Of a stretch of DNA of 64,000 nt, positions 42,553-50,035 are shown piece after piece; the first letter of the stretch is position 1, and each line of letters opens with the position of its first letter. The notes under the pieces were generated by a model. It was given only the letters and a program-made list of their open reading frames with translations. It was not told where the DNA came from and ran no database searches. The stretch is from Bacteroidales bacterium (lineage in GTDB: Bacteria; Bacteroidota; Bacteroidia; Bacteroidales; FEN-979), in contig JAUXWT010000044.1 of the NCBI GenBank assembly GCA_030681475.1, positions 45,379 through 109,378 of the forward strand. Direction: 5' to 3'. The position numbers and the translations under genes were made by a program.

Positions 42553-42904
42553 CTGATGTTAATAAATTCAAGGAATGAAAAGGTAAAGGTAGAAAAAAAA
42601 AAGCACCTTCGGTTTTTTCCTTTATGGCGCGAAGACGCAGAGACGCGAAAAAATTCATTTTCCCGGATTTGTGAAATATTGTACTTTTAACCCTTGCAAA
42701 CCCAAAATGGAAATTAAATTTTGATATAACTTTTGGCGCCGGGAATGAAAGGTACCAGTTGGAAATTATCTTTCACTTATCTGGTTATCCCCGGTTTCCA
42801 TAGATAAACGCAGAATTTCAGCAGGATGAGGGTAAAATAAAATTAAGAGTGGGGGTGTTGACTGTGTTGGCGCCCATTAGGACGGACGAACATGAATTTA
42901 AAAT
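42553..42904. other. 352-bp intergenic stretch without a gene
   Basis: No supportable ORF. It holds an A10 run and a GC-rich patch, GGCGCGAAGACGCAGAGACG (near 42627-42646), whose GACGCAGAGACGC core recalls the palindrome in the 48666 gene. The second half becomes AT-rich toward nhaA. No clear promoter was seen. Confidence 0.5.
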
Positions 42905-44260
42905 ATGATTGAAAAGAAACTTTTATCTCCATTTCAAAAATTTGTTAAAATTGAAAGTTTCAGTGGTATATTATTGTTGATTGCAACGGTTATTGCTCTT
43001 GTTTGGGCAAACTCACCATTTCATGAAAGTTATCAATCCATATGGCAATATAAAATTGGCTTTACAACGAAAAATTTTGAAATAATTAAGCCCTTAATTT
43101 TGTGGATTAACGATGGCTTAATGGCAATTTTCTTTTTTCTGATTGGATTAGAGATTAAAAGGGAATTTTTAATAGGAGAATTAAATTCTTTCAAAAAAAT
43201 ATCTTTTCCAATCTTTGGAGCATTGGGCGGAATGTTGGTTCCCGTATTATTGTTTTTGGGATTAAACCAAAATCCTGAAACTTTCAAAGGCTGGGGAATA
43301 CCAATGGCTACCGATATTGCTTTTTCATTGGCCATTTTAAATCTTTTAGGAGACAGAGTTCCTTTAAGTCTGAAATTGTTTTTAACAGCCTTTGCAATAG
43401 TCGATGATATAGGTGCAGTATTAGTAATTGCAATATTTTATAGCGGAAGTATAAATGTAAGTTTAATACTTATTGCACTAATACTATTATGCATATTATA
43501 CGTATTATCTTATAGGGGATATTATTCTAATTTCTTAAATATTGTATTGGGTATAATAGTTTGGGTCCTGTTTTTGAAATCCGGAATTCATCCGACACTT
43601 GCAGGGATTTTATTAGCGTTTTCAGTCCCTGTCAGACAAAAAATTCATACGGCTGCATTTATTGATAATTTAGTGGATATTACTAACAATATTAAACAAG
43701 CGGCCGTAAGTAAAAAACCAATTCTATCCAAAGAACAAATTGAACATATTGATATTTTGGAAAACTGGACAAGTAAATTTCAATCTCCGCTTCAACATAT
43801 AGAACATAAATTACACGGTTGGGTTGCTTATTTTATTATTCCTGTTTTTGCTTTGGCTAATGCCGGAGTACTTATCAATAGTGATATTGGGTTGGATACA
43901 GCACTCATAAGAAATATAATTATTTGTTTAGTTATAGGTAATAGTATTGGTATTTCATCTATTATACTCTTCGCTAAAAGAGTAAAACTTATTGACGTTC
44001 CAAAAGAAATTAGTAATAAACAAATAATAGGAGTTTCATTTTTAGCCGGGATCGGATTTACTATGGCAATTTTTATTGCAAGTTTGGCATTTGAAAATAG
44101 TCCAAATTATATTGACTCTGCAAAAATAGGAATACTTATAGGTTCTTTAATTTCAGCAATTATTGGATTTACAATTTTAAGATGGAAAACAGATAAAAAA
44201 ACGGTTGCACGAAATCTACCGCCAGTTTTTAGAAGAAGCCAACCTGTGATCGGGAATTAA
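42905..44260 (+). CDS. nhaA: Na+/H+ antiporter NhaA
   Basis: A 451-residue electrogenic antiporter that expels sodium at the inner membrane. About twelve helices are visible. MATDIAFSLAILNLLGDRVP and AFAIVDDIGAVLVIAIFY carry the paired Asp of the ion site (FAIVDDIGA) and the conserved TDIAFS. GIGFTMAIFIASLAF is the C-terminal signature. The gene is visibly more AT-rich than the genes on either side, with many AAT/TTA codons, suggesting acquisition by transfer together with the toxin-antitoxin pair that follows. Confidence 0.95.
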   Translation: MIEKKLLSPFQKFVKIESFSGILLLIATVIALVWANSPFHESYQSIWQYKIGFTTKNFEIIKPLILWINDGLMAIFFFLIGLEIKREFLIGELNSFKKISFPIFGALGGMLVPVLLFLGLNQNPETFKGWGIPMATDIAFSLAILNLLGDRVPLSLKLFLTAFAIVDDIGAVLVIAIFYSGSINVSLILIALILLCILYVLSYRGYYSNFLNIVLGIIVWVLFLKSGIHPTLAGILLAFSVPVRQKIHTAAFIDNLVDITNNIKQAAVSKKPILSKEQIEHIDILENWTSKFQSPLQHIEHKLHGWVAYFIIPVFALANAGVLINSDIGLDTALIRNIIICLVIGNSIGISSIILFAKRVKLIDVPKEISNKQIIGVSFLAGIGFTMAIFIASLAFENSPNYIDSAKIGILIGSLISAIIGFTILRWKTDKKTVARNLPPVFRRSQPVIGN

Positions 44261-44262
44261 TA

Positions 44263-44298
44263 TTTGTACGTATATTTGTACCATAAATCGTACACAAA
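44263..44298. promoter_or_regulatory. Promoter/operator of the YefM-YoeB pair
   Basis: Two direct TTTGTAC motifs (44263, 44275) and an inverted GTACaCAAA (44290-44298) overlap a -7 box TATATTTG (44271-44278). YefM operators in other bacteria contain TGTAC-rich palindromes, so autoregulation by YefM is likely. Confidence 0.6.
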
Positions 44299-44307
44299 AT
44301 AAATTAT

Positions 44308-44562
44308 ATGATAACAACAACTATTTCCGATTTTCGAAAAGATATTAAAAGGTATCTTGACCGGGTAACAGAAAACTTCGAAACCCTTATCATTAACAGG
44401 GGCAAAGATCGCGGTGTTGTCATCATGTCGCTTGATGAATACAATTCACTAAGCGCGACACAACATGAACTTTCTTCAAAAGCCAACGAGAAAAGGCTTG
44501 ATTCGGCAATTGAAAAATTAAAAAATGGAAATTCCTTCCAAAAAGAGCTCAATGAATTATGA
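44308..44562 (+). CDS. yefM: YefM/Phd-family antitoxin
   Basis: An 84-residue type II antitoxin. The N-terminal DNA-binding fold (ITTTISDFRKDIKRYLDRV, TLIINRGKDRGVVIMSLDEYNSL) is the YefM/Phd signature. The C-terminal helix neutralises the toxin. It overlaps yoeB by 4 nt and is preceded by a palindromic TTTGTAC operator, which points to conditional autoregulation. Confidence 0.93.
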   Translation: MITTTISDFRKDIKRYLDRVTENFETLIINRGKDRGVVIMSLDEYNSLSATQHELSSKANEKRLDSAIEKLKNGNSFQKELNEL

Positions 44563-44819
44563 AATATACATTCGTGGATGAGTCATGGGAAGATTATCTC
44601 TATTGGCAGAAGAACGATCGAAAAATGTTGGTCAGGATTAACGAATTATTGAGAGATATTGCCAGAAATCCATTCTTTGGAATTGGGAAACCAGAACCGT
44701 TAAAATTCAAATATAAAGGTTTTTGGTCAAGACGTATTGATAACGAACATCGACTGATTTACCGGTATAAGGATGATGAGATTCTTATCGCAAAATGCAG
44801 ATTTCATTACGACGGATAA
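44559..44819 (+). CDS. yoeB: YoeB/Txe-family ribosome-dependent mRNA endonuclease toxin
   Basis: An 86-residue RelE-superfamily toxin that cleaves mRNA in the ribosomal A site. GIGKPEPLKFKYKGFWSRRI holds the catalytic Glu and Arg, and the C-terminal CRFHYDG keeps the His-Tyr pair needed for cleavage, so the toxin looks intact. It is coupled to yefM by an ATGA overlap. Confidence 0.94.
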   Translation: MKYTFVDESWEDYLYWQKNDRKMLVRINELLRDIARNPFFGIGKPEPLKFKYKGFWSRRIDNEHRLIYRYKDDEILIAKCRFHYDG

Positions 44820-44943
44820 TTAAAAAAACAGTTGGTAAGAAAAAAGACTTCTTGTTGTCGGGTAACTCTTGTGTTGAGGGTGAATGGGCAAACGGAGTAA
44901 TCCGCATACGATTAACGAGAAAAAACAATTCAATCAAAAGAAA

Positions 44944-45804
44944 ATGAGAAATATTTTATTAATTTTTACCTTTTTTCTGACGGATTTAGGTTTTGCTCAA
45001 TCAGGCCTTCCCGACTTTCTGCATGGGACGTGGAAAGTGGAAAACCGCGAAGTTTACGAGCATTGGGACAGACTCAACGACAACTCCTTGAAAGGCTTTT
45101 CGTATCATTTTAAGAACGGACAAATGACTGTTTCCGAATACGTAGACATTTACCGAACCGAAAATGAAATCATCTATACGGCTGCCGTTCTAAATCAAAA
45201 TCAAGGGAAAGGCATTGATTTTAAGCTTGTAAAGACAGACAGCGCGTTTATTTTTGAGAACCCTGATCACGACTTCCCCAAACGGATTAGTTATCAAAAA
45301 ATAACTGACACAGAGGTGTTTGTGCGGGTATCGGGAGAAAATCAGAAAGGCTTTGCCTACAAAATGAAAAAGCAACCTGAAAAGGGCCAGGAAATGGATA
45401 CAACTATTTCAAACCCGAATTATGACCATGTATTGGCCAACAAGTTGGGGGCTGACGATTATGGGATGAAAAGCTACATATTGGTCATCCTTAAAACAGG
45501 GACCAATCAAACAACAGACAAAACGTTGATTAATAATGGTTTCAGGGGGCACCTTGACAATATAGGTCAATTAGTTAAGGAAGAAAAAATGGTTGTTGCA
45601 GGACCGTTCAGCAAAAATGATCATGGCTATCGTGGTATTTTCATTCTTAATGTAACGTCAATTGAAGAGGCCGAAAAATTACTTCAAACCGACCCTGCCA
45701 TCCAGGAAGGCCTTTTGGCGGTTGAACTATTTAAATGGTATGGCTCGGCAGCATTACCCGAATATTTGAAATACTCAGACAAAATATGGAAATTAAAACC
45801 GTAA
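44944..45804 (+). CDS. Secreted DUF6265-like/YCII-domain fusion protein
   Basis: A 286-residue protein from the ATG at 44944 (MRNILLIFTFF), which opens a clean signal peptide ending at FAQSG; the track start at 44884 adds 20 residues. The N-terminal half (LPDFLHGTWKVENREVYEHW, FIFENPDHDFPKRISYQ) looks like the DUF6265 lipocalin-like fold. The C-terminal half (YILVILKTGTN, LVKEEKMVVAGPFSKNDHGYRGIFILNV, AEKLLQTDPAIQEGLLAVEL) is a YCII-like domain. The function is unknown. It lies in the AT-richer accessory segment after the toxin. Confidence 0.72.
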   Translation: MRNILLIFTFFLTDLGFAQSGLPDFLHGTWKVENREVYEHWDRLNDNSLKGFSYHFKNGQMTVSEYVDIYRTENEIIYTAAVLNQNQGKGIDFKLVKTDSAFIFENPDHDFPKRISYQKITDTEVFVRVSGENQKGFAYKMKKQPEKGQEMDTTISNPNYDHVLANKLGADDYGMKSYILVILKTGTNQTTDKTLINNGFRGHLDNIGQLVKEEKMVVAGPFSKNDHGYRGIFILNVTSIEEAEKLLQTDPAIQEGLLAVELFKWYGSAALPEYLKYSDKIWKLKP

Positions 45805-45822
45805 TCATCAAAAACATAAACC

Positions 45823-46254
45823 ATGGCAGAAATAAAAACAAAACAACACAATGCAGACGTTACTGAGTTTATCAACACGTTTGCCGATACTGAACAAAAA
45901 CGAAAAGACAGCTTTGAGTTAGTAAAGCTGATGCAGGGTTTTACAGGGTTTGAACCCAAAATGTGGGGACCGACCATCATCGGGTTTGGCAGCTATCACT
46001 ATAAATCAGAGAGAAGTCGCCAGGAAGGCGATTGGCCATTAATTGGGTTTTCTCCACGAAAGGCAGCTATTTCACTGTATGTTTACACCGGAGGCAAGGG
46101 TCATGAATATCTTTTAGAAGGTTTAGGGAAATACAACATGGGAAAAGCCTGTATATACGTTAAAAAACTTTCAGATATCAACCTGGATGTACTCAAGAAT
46201 CTGATGAAAGAAACCATTGATTTTTTACAAGCGAAGTACAATAGGAAGGACTAA
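45823..46254 (+). CDS. DUF1801 domain protein
   Basis: A 143-residue soluble protein of the DUF1801 type: MQGFTGFEPKMWGPTIIGFG, YHYKSERSRQEGDWPLIGFS and YVKKLSDINLDVLKNLM are family segments. The function is not established. It begins 18 bp after the previous stop, suggesting cotranscription, and precedes rluA by 12 bp. Confidence 0.85.
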   Translation: MAEIKTKQHNADVTEFINTFADTEQKRKDSFELVKLMQGFTGFEPKMWGPTIIGFGSYHYKSERSRQEGDWPLIGFSPRKAAISLYVYTGGKGHEYLLEGLGKYNMGKACIYVKKLSDINLDVLKNLMKETIDFLQAKYNRKD

Positions 46255-46266
46255 CGACAATTAAAG

Positions 46267-47142
46267 ATGAAAGTAAAAATCACAAAAGAGATCACCCTGC
46301 TGGAACATTTGCTTGAAGAATTACAGACTGCTTCAAAAACCACCGCGAAGCAGAAGATCGTTCATGGCAATGTTCGCGTAAACGGCAAAATGGTAACCAA
46401 CCCGGCCGCGATGCTTAAACCGGGAGACGCTGTTGAATACGTGAAGCAAGTGGTGAAGATCCATAAAGTAAAACCACCCTACCAGACGCTTTTCGAGGAT
46501 GATGCCATCCTGGTTGCGGTTAAGCCGGCAGGATTGCTCACCATCGGCGACAGGGGCCTCGGCGGCACCTCTTTTTACCAGCAGATGCAGGCGTACGTGA
46601 AGGAAAATTCGAAAGGGAAGGAGCGTTTGTTCATAGTCCACCGGCTCGACCGGGAGGTTTCGGGAATCCTGCTTTTTGCCAAGAGCGAGAAACTGCAGGA
46701 GGAGATCAAGAACCATTGGATGGATACCAAGAAATTGTATTACGCGCTGGTAGAGGGTCAGCCGACGGAGGACAAAGGCACGATCCGCAGTTGGCTCGCC
46801 GAAGGGCGCGATCAGAAAGTCTATTCAGTCAAGGTGCAGGAAGGCGCCAAACTTGGGATCACCCATTACCGCGTGATGGATCGCACCCCTGATTATGCTT
46901 TGCTGGAGGTGGAACTGGAGACAGGTCGCAAGAACCAGATCCGGGTCCATTTATCGGAAATGGGCTGTCCGGTGGTGGGCGACCGGCGATATGGCGCTGA
47001 TTCCCAGTATGAACGGCGCATCCGCCTTCATGCTTTCTATCTTTCCATCCGCCATCCGGTAACCGGCAACCTCATCGATTTTAAAAGCAAGATGCCGAAA
47101 GGATTTATAACCCTGAAGGCGGGCGATGAAAAATATAAATAG
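46267..47142 (+). CDS. RluA-family rRNA pseudouridine synthase with S4 domain
   Basis: A 291-residue enzyme that isomerises uridines in structured RNA. The N-terminal S4 RNA-binding domain spans about 1-60 (TTAKQKIVHGNVRVNGKMVT). The catalytic domain carries the active-site Asp in IVHRLDREVSGILLFAKS and the family segments TGRKNQIRVHLSEMGCPVVGD and RIRLHAFYLSI. The exact target uridine cannot be assigned among RluA, RluC and RluD types. Its stop lies inside a shared hairpin with the convergent methyltransferase gene. Confidence 0.93.
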   Translation: MKVKITKEITLLEHLLEELQTASKTTAKQKIVHGNVRVNGKMVTNPAAMLKPGDAVEYVKQVVKIHKVKPPYQTLFEDDAILVAVKPAGLLTIGDRGLGGTSFYQQMQAYVKENSKGKERLFIVHRLDREVSGILLFAKSEKLQEEIKNHWMDTKKLYYALVEGQPTEDKGTIRSWLAEGRDQKVYSVKVQEGAKLGITHYRVMDRTPDYALLEVELETGRKNQIRVHLSEMGCPVVGDRRYGADSQYERRIRLHAFYLSIRHPVTGNLIDFKSKMPKGFITLKAGDEKYK

Positions 47143-47172
47143 GTAACCCCAACCTGTCAGATTGGGGCTACC
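47142..47172. terminator. Shared hairpin between convergent genes
   Basis: GGTAACCCCAA (47142-47152) pairs with TTGGGGCTACC (47162-47172) with one mismatch. It overlaps both stop codons. No long T run follows, so termination is likely but not certain. Confidence 0.6.
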
Positions 47173-47968
47173 GGAAATCCCGTTGCCGCAGGGCTTCGAA
47201 AATCACAATTGCTGCAGATACAGAGACATTCATGGAGTCGATTTTCCCCATCATGGGGATCTTTATCAAGTCATCAACACTTTCAAGCCAGGTATTGCTC
47301 AACCCGTTCGCTTCTGACCCCATGACAATTGCCGCCGGACGCACGAAATTGGATTTATGATAATACCGGGTGGCGGTAAGCGCTGCCCCAAACATTTTAA
47401 TCCCCGAACCGCGCATCCAGGCAATGGCATCTTCAGAGGAAGCAGTAACCACCGGCATGGTAAAAACACAGCCGATGCCGGAACGTATGGCGTTTGGATT
47501 ATAAATGTCAGTTTGCGGATCACAAATGATTACTGCGTCGAGGTTGGCTGCATCTGCCGTTCGAAGCAGCGCCCCCAGGTTTCCGGGTTTTTCCACCGTT
47601 TCAAGCACAAGTAACAGTGGCTGTTTACTAAGCTGAAGATCGCTGAACCCAAGCCTTCTCGGTTCAGCCAGGGCAATTAATCCGCCACTATCCTTGCGGT
47701 AGGCCATGCGGTTATATACATCCCGTGATACTTCGGTCAATTCAGTCTGTTGAGATTGATGCAGCAGCGATTGCACTTCAGCCATGGAAACAAGTTCCGG
47801 GGAAAAAAAAAGGTCGGTTATGTTGAACCCGCTTACGATGGCAAGCCTGATCTCACGTAGCCCTTCAATCACGATCCGGTTTTGTTCCTCACGGGCACGT
47901 GGCTTTTCGCTGAGAAGCAGCACGTTTTTTATTACAGGATTCTGAAGACTTGAAATGATTTTACTCAT
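47168..47968 (-). CDS. TrmH/SpoU-family RNA 2'-O-methyltransferase
   Basis: A 266-residue SPOUT enzyme. The N-terminal substrate-binding region (SSLQNPVIKNVLLLSEK, VIEGLREIRLAI) is followed by the knotted SAM-binding domain with ETVEKPGNLGALLRTADA (motif 1), IVMGSEANGLSN (motif 2) and IPMMGKIDSMNVSVSAAIVIFEAL (motif 3). It probably methylates rRNA, as RlmB-like enzymes do; the target is not assignable. It is convergent with the RluA-type gene. Confidence 0.92.
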   Translation of the reverse strand: MSKIISSLQNPVIKNVLLLSEKPRAREEQNRIVIEGLREIRLAIVSGFNITDLFFSPELVSMAEVQSLLHQSQQTELTEVSRDVYNRMAYRKDSGGLIALAEPRRLGFSDLQLSKQPLLLVLETVEKPGNLGALLRTADAANLDAVIICDPQTDIYNPNAIRSGIGCVFTMPVVTASSEDAIAWMRGSGIKMFGAALTATRYYHKSNFVRPAAIVMGSEANGLSNTWLESVDDLIKIPMMGKIDSMNVSVSAAIVIFEALRQRDFR

Positions 47969-48157
47969 GGCGCCCCGGAAAGTATTTTGTTTATATTTTT
48001 ATACCAAGATTTCGGAAAACCCCCCAAAAAACATCGTTAATAAATAAACAGGTCAGGTCGTTTTATAACCATAATTCGAGGTTAAAACAATCAGGAATTT
48101 TCCTTTTTTGAATTGATTTACAATGTTTTTCGTCAAAAGTAATTTATTTTTTGTTTC

Positions 48158-48191
48158 TTTGCAGGAGATAAAAAAAATGTATCTAAATTTG
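48158..48191 (+). promoter_or_regulatory. Promoter of the Rrf2 operon
   Basis: TTTG (48158-48161) and TAAATTTG (48184-48191) are separated by 22 bp, close to the Bacteroidota -33/-7 layout. The start codon lies 24 bp further on. Confidence 0.55.
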
Positions 48192-48215
48192 CGCATTCAA
48201 TTACCTGAATAAACC

Positions 48216-48614
48216 ATGTCCAAAATTTTTGCACTTTCAGAAGCATCGTCAATCGCCATTCACAGCATGGTTTTGATTGCACGTTCCGAAAACGGAATCA
48301 ATGCGGTAAAGATCGCTGAAATTACAGGATTTTCAAAGAACCACATCGCAAAAGTTTTACAAAGGCTCGTTAAAAACGAAATGCTTAAATCGGTAAGGGG
48401 CCCCTCGGGTGGATTTTCTATGAAAATGGATCCCAAAAGTGTCAGTTTACTGGATATTTATCAATCCATCGAAGGCCCGCTTGATGTCAGCGAATGTCCG
48501 TTGTCATATGACCTCTGTGGATTTGATCGTTGCCTGATGGGTACTGTCGTGAATAAACTGACCACCGAATTTAAAAAATTCTTGAACGACCAGACGCTGC
48601 AATCATATTTGTAA
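48216..48614 (+). CDS. Rrf2-family transcriptional regulator
   Basis: A 132-residue winged-helix regulator. The HTH is VKIAEITGFSKNHIAKVLQRLVKNEMLKSVRGPSGGFSM. Three Cys in SECPLSYDLCGFDRCLMG match the Fe-S ligand set of NsrR/IscR-type Rrf2 proteins, so it may sense NO or oxygen through a cluster. It heads a group with a ferredoxin, a cupin and a DUF438/hemerythrin protein, which suggests a role in nitrosative or redox stress. Confidence 0.92.
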   Translation: MSKIFALSEASSIAIHSMVLIARSENGINAVKIAEITGFSKNHIAKVLQRLVKNEMLKSVRGPSGGFSMKMDPKSVSLLDIYQSIEGPLDVSECPLSYDLCGFDRCLMGTVVNKLTTEFKKFLNDQTLQSYL

Positions 48615-48665
48615 TTTTTTTGTTCACAAATAAGCATATACATACTTAAATACTATATATAATAG

Positions 48666-49535
48666 ATGAAACGAAAAATTATTCAGATTGATGAGGAGAA
48701 GTGCAATGGGTGTGGAATTTGCATTCCAAACTGCCATGAAGGGGCCATGCAACTCATCGACGGGAAAGCGAGGTTGATCAGCGATCTGTTCTGCGACGGC
48801 CTTGGAGCATGCATCGGCCATTGTCCGGAAGGCGCCATCGAGATCATTCAACGTGAAGCAGAACCTTACGACGAACGTAAGGTGATGGAGATGATGGTTC
48901 CTAAAGGCAGGAATACCATCCTTGCCCACTTGTCCCATTTGAAGGATCATAACGAAACTGAATTTTTACAACAAGCAATCGATTTTTTAAAAGAAAACAA
49001 CATCATGATGACTCCAGAAAAAACAGAAAATCATTCACATGGTGAATGTGGTTGTCCGGGCTCCATGGCCAAAGATTTCAGAACAGAGTCTCCAATGGTT
49101 GAGACGCAGACCAATGCTGAGACGCATAGCAATGCGTCTCAACTACCGGCTACATCTGAACTGCGCCAATGGCCGGTTCAATTGCATTTGCTCAATCCTC
49201 AGGCATCCTATTTCAAGAACGCAGACGTTGTGCTTGGCGCCGACTGCGCAGCTTTTGCCATGGGAGATTTCCATGCCCGGTTCCTTAAAGGAAAATCCAT
49301 TGCCATTGCCTGTCCAAAACTTGACAGCAACAAAGAGTCTTATGTTCAGAAACTCTCCTCCATGATCTCCGACACAAAGATCAACTCCTTAACGGTTGTG
49401 ATGATGGAAGTTCCATGTTGCAGTGGTCTCCTGCATATGGCACAATCGGCCAGGTCGAATGCCGGCCGGAACATCCCCATCAAACAGGCCATAGTCAGTC
49501 TTCAGGGAGAGGTTCTCGAAGAAGAGTGGACTTAG
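48666..49535 (+). CDS. 4Fe-4S ferredoxin-domain protein
   Basis: A 289-residue Fe-S protein. The first motif CNGCGICIPNCHEGA is complete; the second, CDGLGACIGHCPEGA, has Leu where a Cys would be. The rest (about 75-289) is a family domain found with Rrf2 regulators, containing VLGADCAAFAMGDFHARFL and EVPCCSGLLHMAQSA with extra Cys. Residues about 145-160 (MVETQTNAETHSNASQ) are encoded by a GAGACGCA palindrome and form an unusual linker. It follows the Rrf2 gene by 51 bp. The partner and reaction are unknown. Confidence 0.85.
   Translation: MKRKIIQIDEEKCNGCGICIPNCHEGAMQLIDGKARLISDLFCDGLGACIGHCPEGAIEIIQREAEPYDERKVMEMMVPKGRNTILAHLSHLKDHNETEFLQQAIDFLKENNIMMTPEKTENHSHGECGCPGSMAKDFRTESPMVETQTNAETHSNASQLPATSELRQWPVQLHLLNPQASYFKNADVVLGADCAAFAMGDFHARFLKGKSIAIACPKLDSNKESYVQKLSSMISDTKINSLTVVMMEVPCCSGLLHMAQSARSNAGRNIPIKQAIVSLQGEVLEEEWT
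49099..49142. repeat. REP-like GAGACGCA palindrome inside the ferredoxin gene
   Basis: TGAGACGCAT (49118-49127) and ATGCGTCTCA (49132-49141) form a perfect 10-bp hairpin with a 4-nt loop. A further TTGAGACGCA copy at 49099 can pair with the same right arm. The reading frame stays open through it. Confidence 0.8.
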
Positions 49536-49544
49536 AAAAAGGTT

Positions 49545-49552
49545 TAAATTTG
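49545..49552 (+). promoter_or_regulatory. Possible -7 box before the cupin gene
   Basis: TAAATTTG matches TAnnTTTG just past the ferredoxin stop, but lies about 150 bp before the cupin ATG. The spacer contains three 7-bp units (AAAAATC, AAAGATC, AATAATC; 49675-49695). Confidence 0.35.
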
Positions 49553-49701
49553 CCTATTGGACCATCAACATCAGTTTGACCCTGATGGTTTTGAACAGCT
49601 TGCTACCGGTTAACCTGGCTCAAACATGGGTAATCGTTCGGTTGAAGGATGGGTGGTCATTGAATAAATAACCTAAAAATCAAAGATCAATAATCAAATC
49701 T

Positions 49702-50031
49702 ATGGAAAAAAGTATTTTCGAACACTCGAATGTGTTCAGGTTCGCCGAAAAGGTGGATTATTCCTCTGAAGGCATCATCAGCAAACGGGTGATCGATCGC
49801 CCGGTTGGAACGGTAACGTTATTTTCTTTTGACCTGGGGCAGCGCCTGAGTACCCATTCTGCACCTTACGATGCCATGTTACAGGTTATTGAAGGAAAAT
49901 CGGAAGTTATCATTAACGAGGTACAGTATATTTTAAATTTAGGTGAAACCATCATCATGCCGGCAGGAATTCCACATGCCGTTAATGCACTGGAAAAATT
50001 CAAGATGGTATTGACCATGATCAAAGGATAA
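49702..50031 (+). CDS. Small cupin-domain protein
   Basis: A 109-residue single-domain cupin. LSTHSAPYDAMLQVIEGKSEV is cupin motif 1, with His but no second His or Glu in the usual places. LNLGETIIMPAGIPHAVNAL is motif 2 with its His. Metal binding is possible but the ligand set looks reduced. It is followed 4 nt later by the DUF438 protein, with which it surely forms an operon. Confidence 0.88.
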   Translation: MEKSIFEHSNVFRFAEKVDYSSEGIISKRVIDRPVGTVTLFSFDLGQRLSTHSAPYDAMLQVIEGKSEVIINEVQYILNLGETIIMPAGIPHAVNALEKFKMVLTMIKG

Positions 50032-50035
50032 ACCA

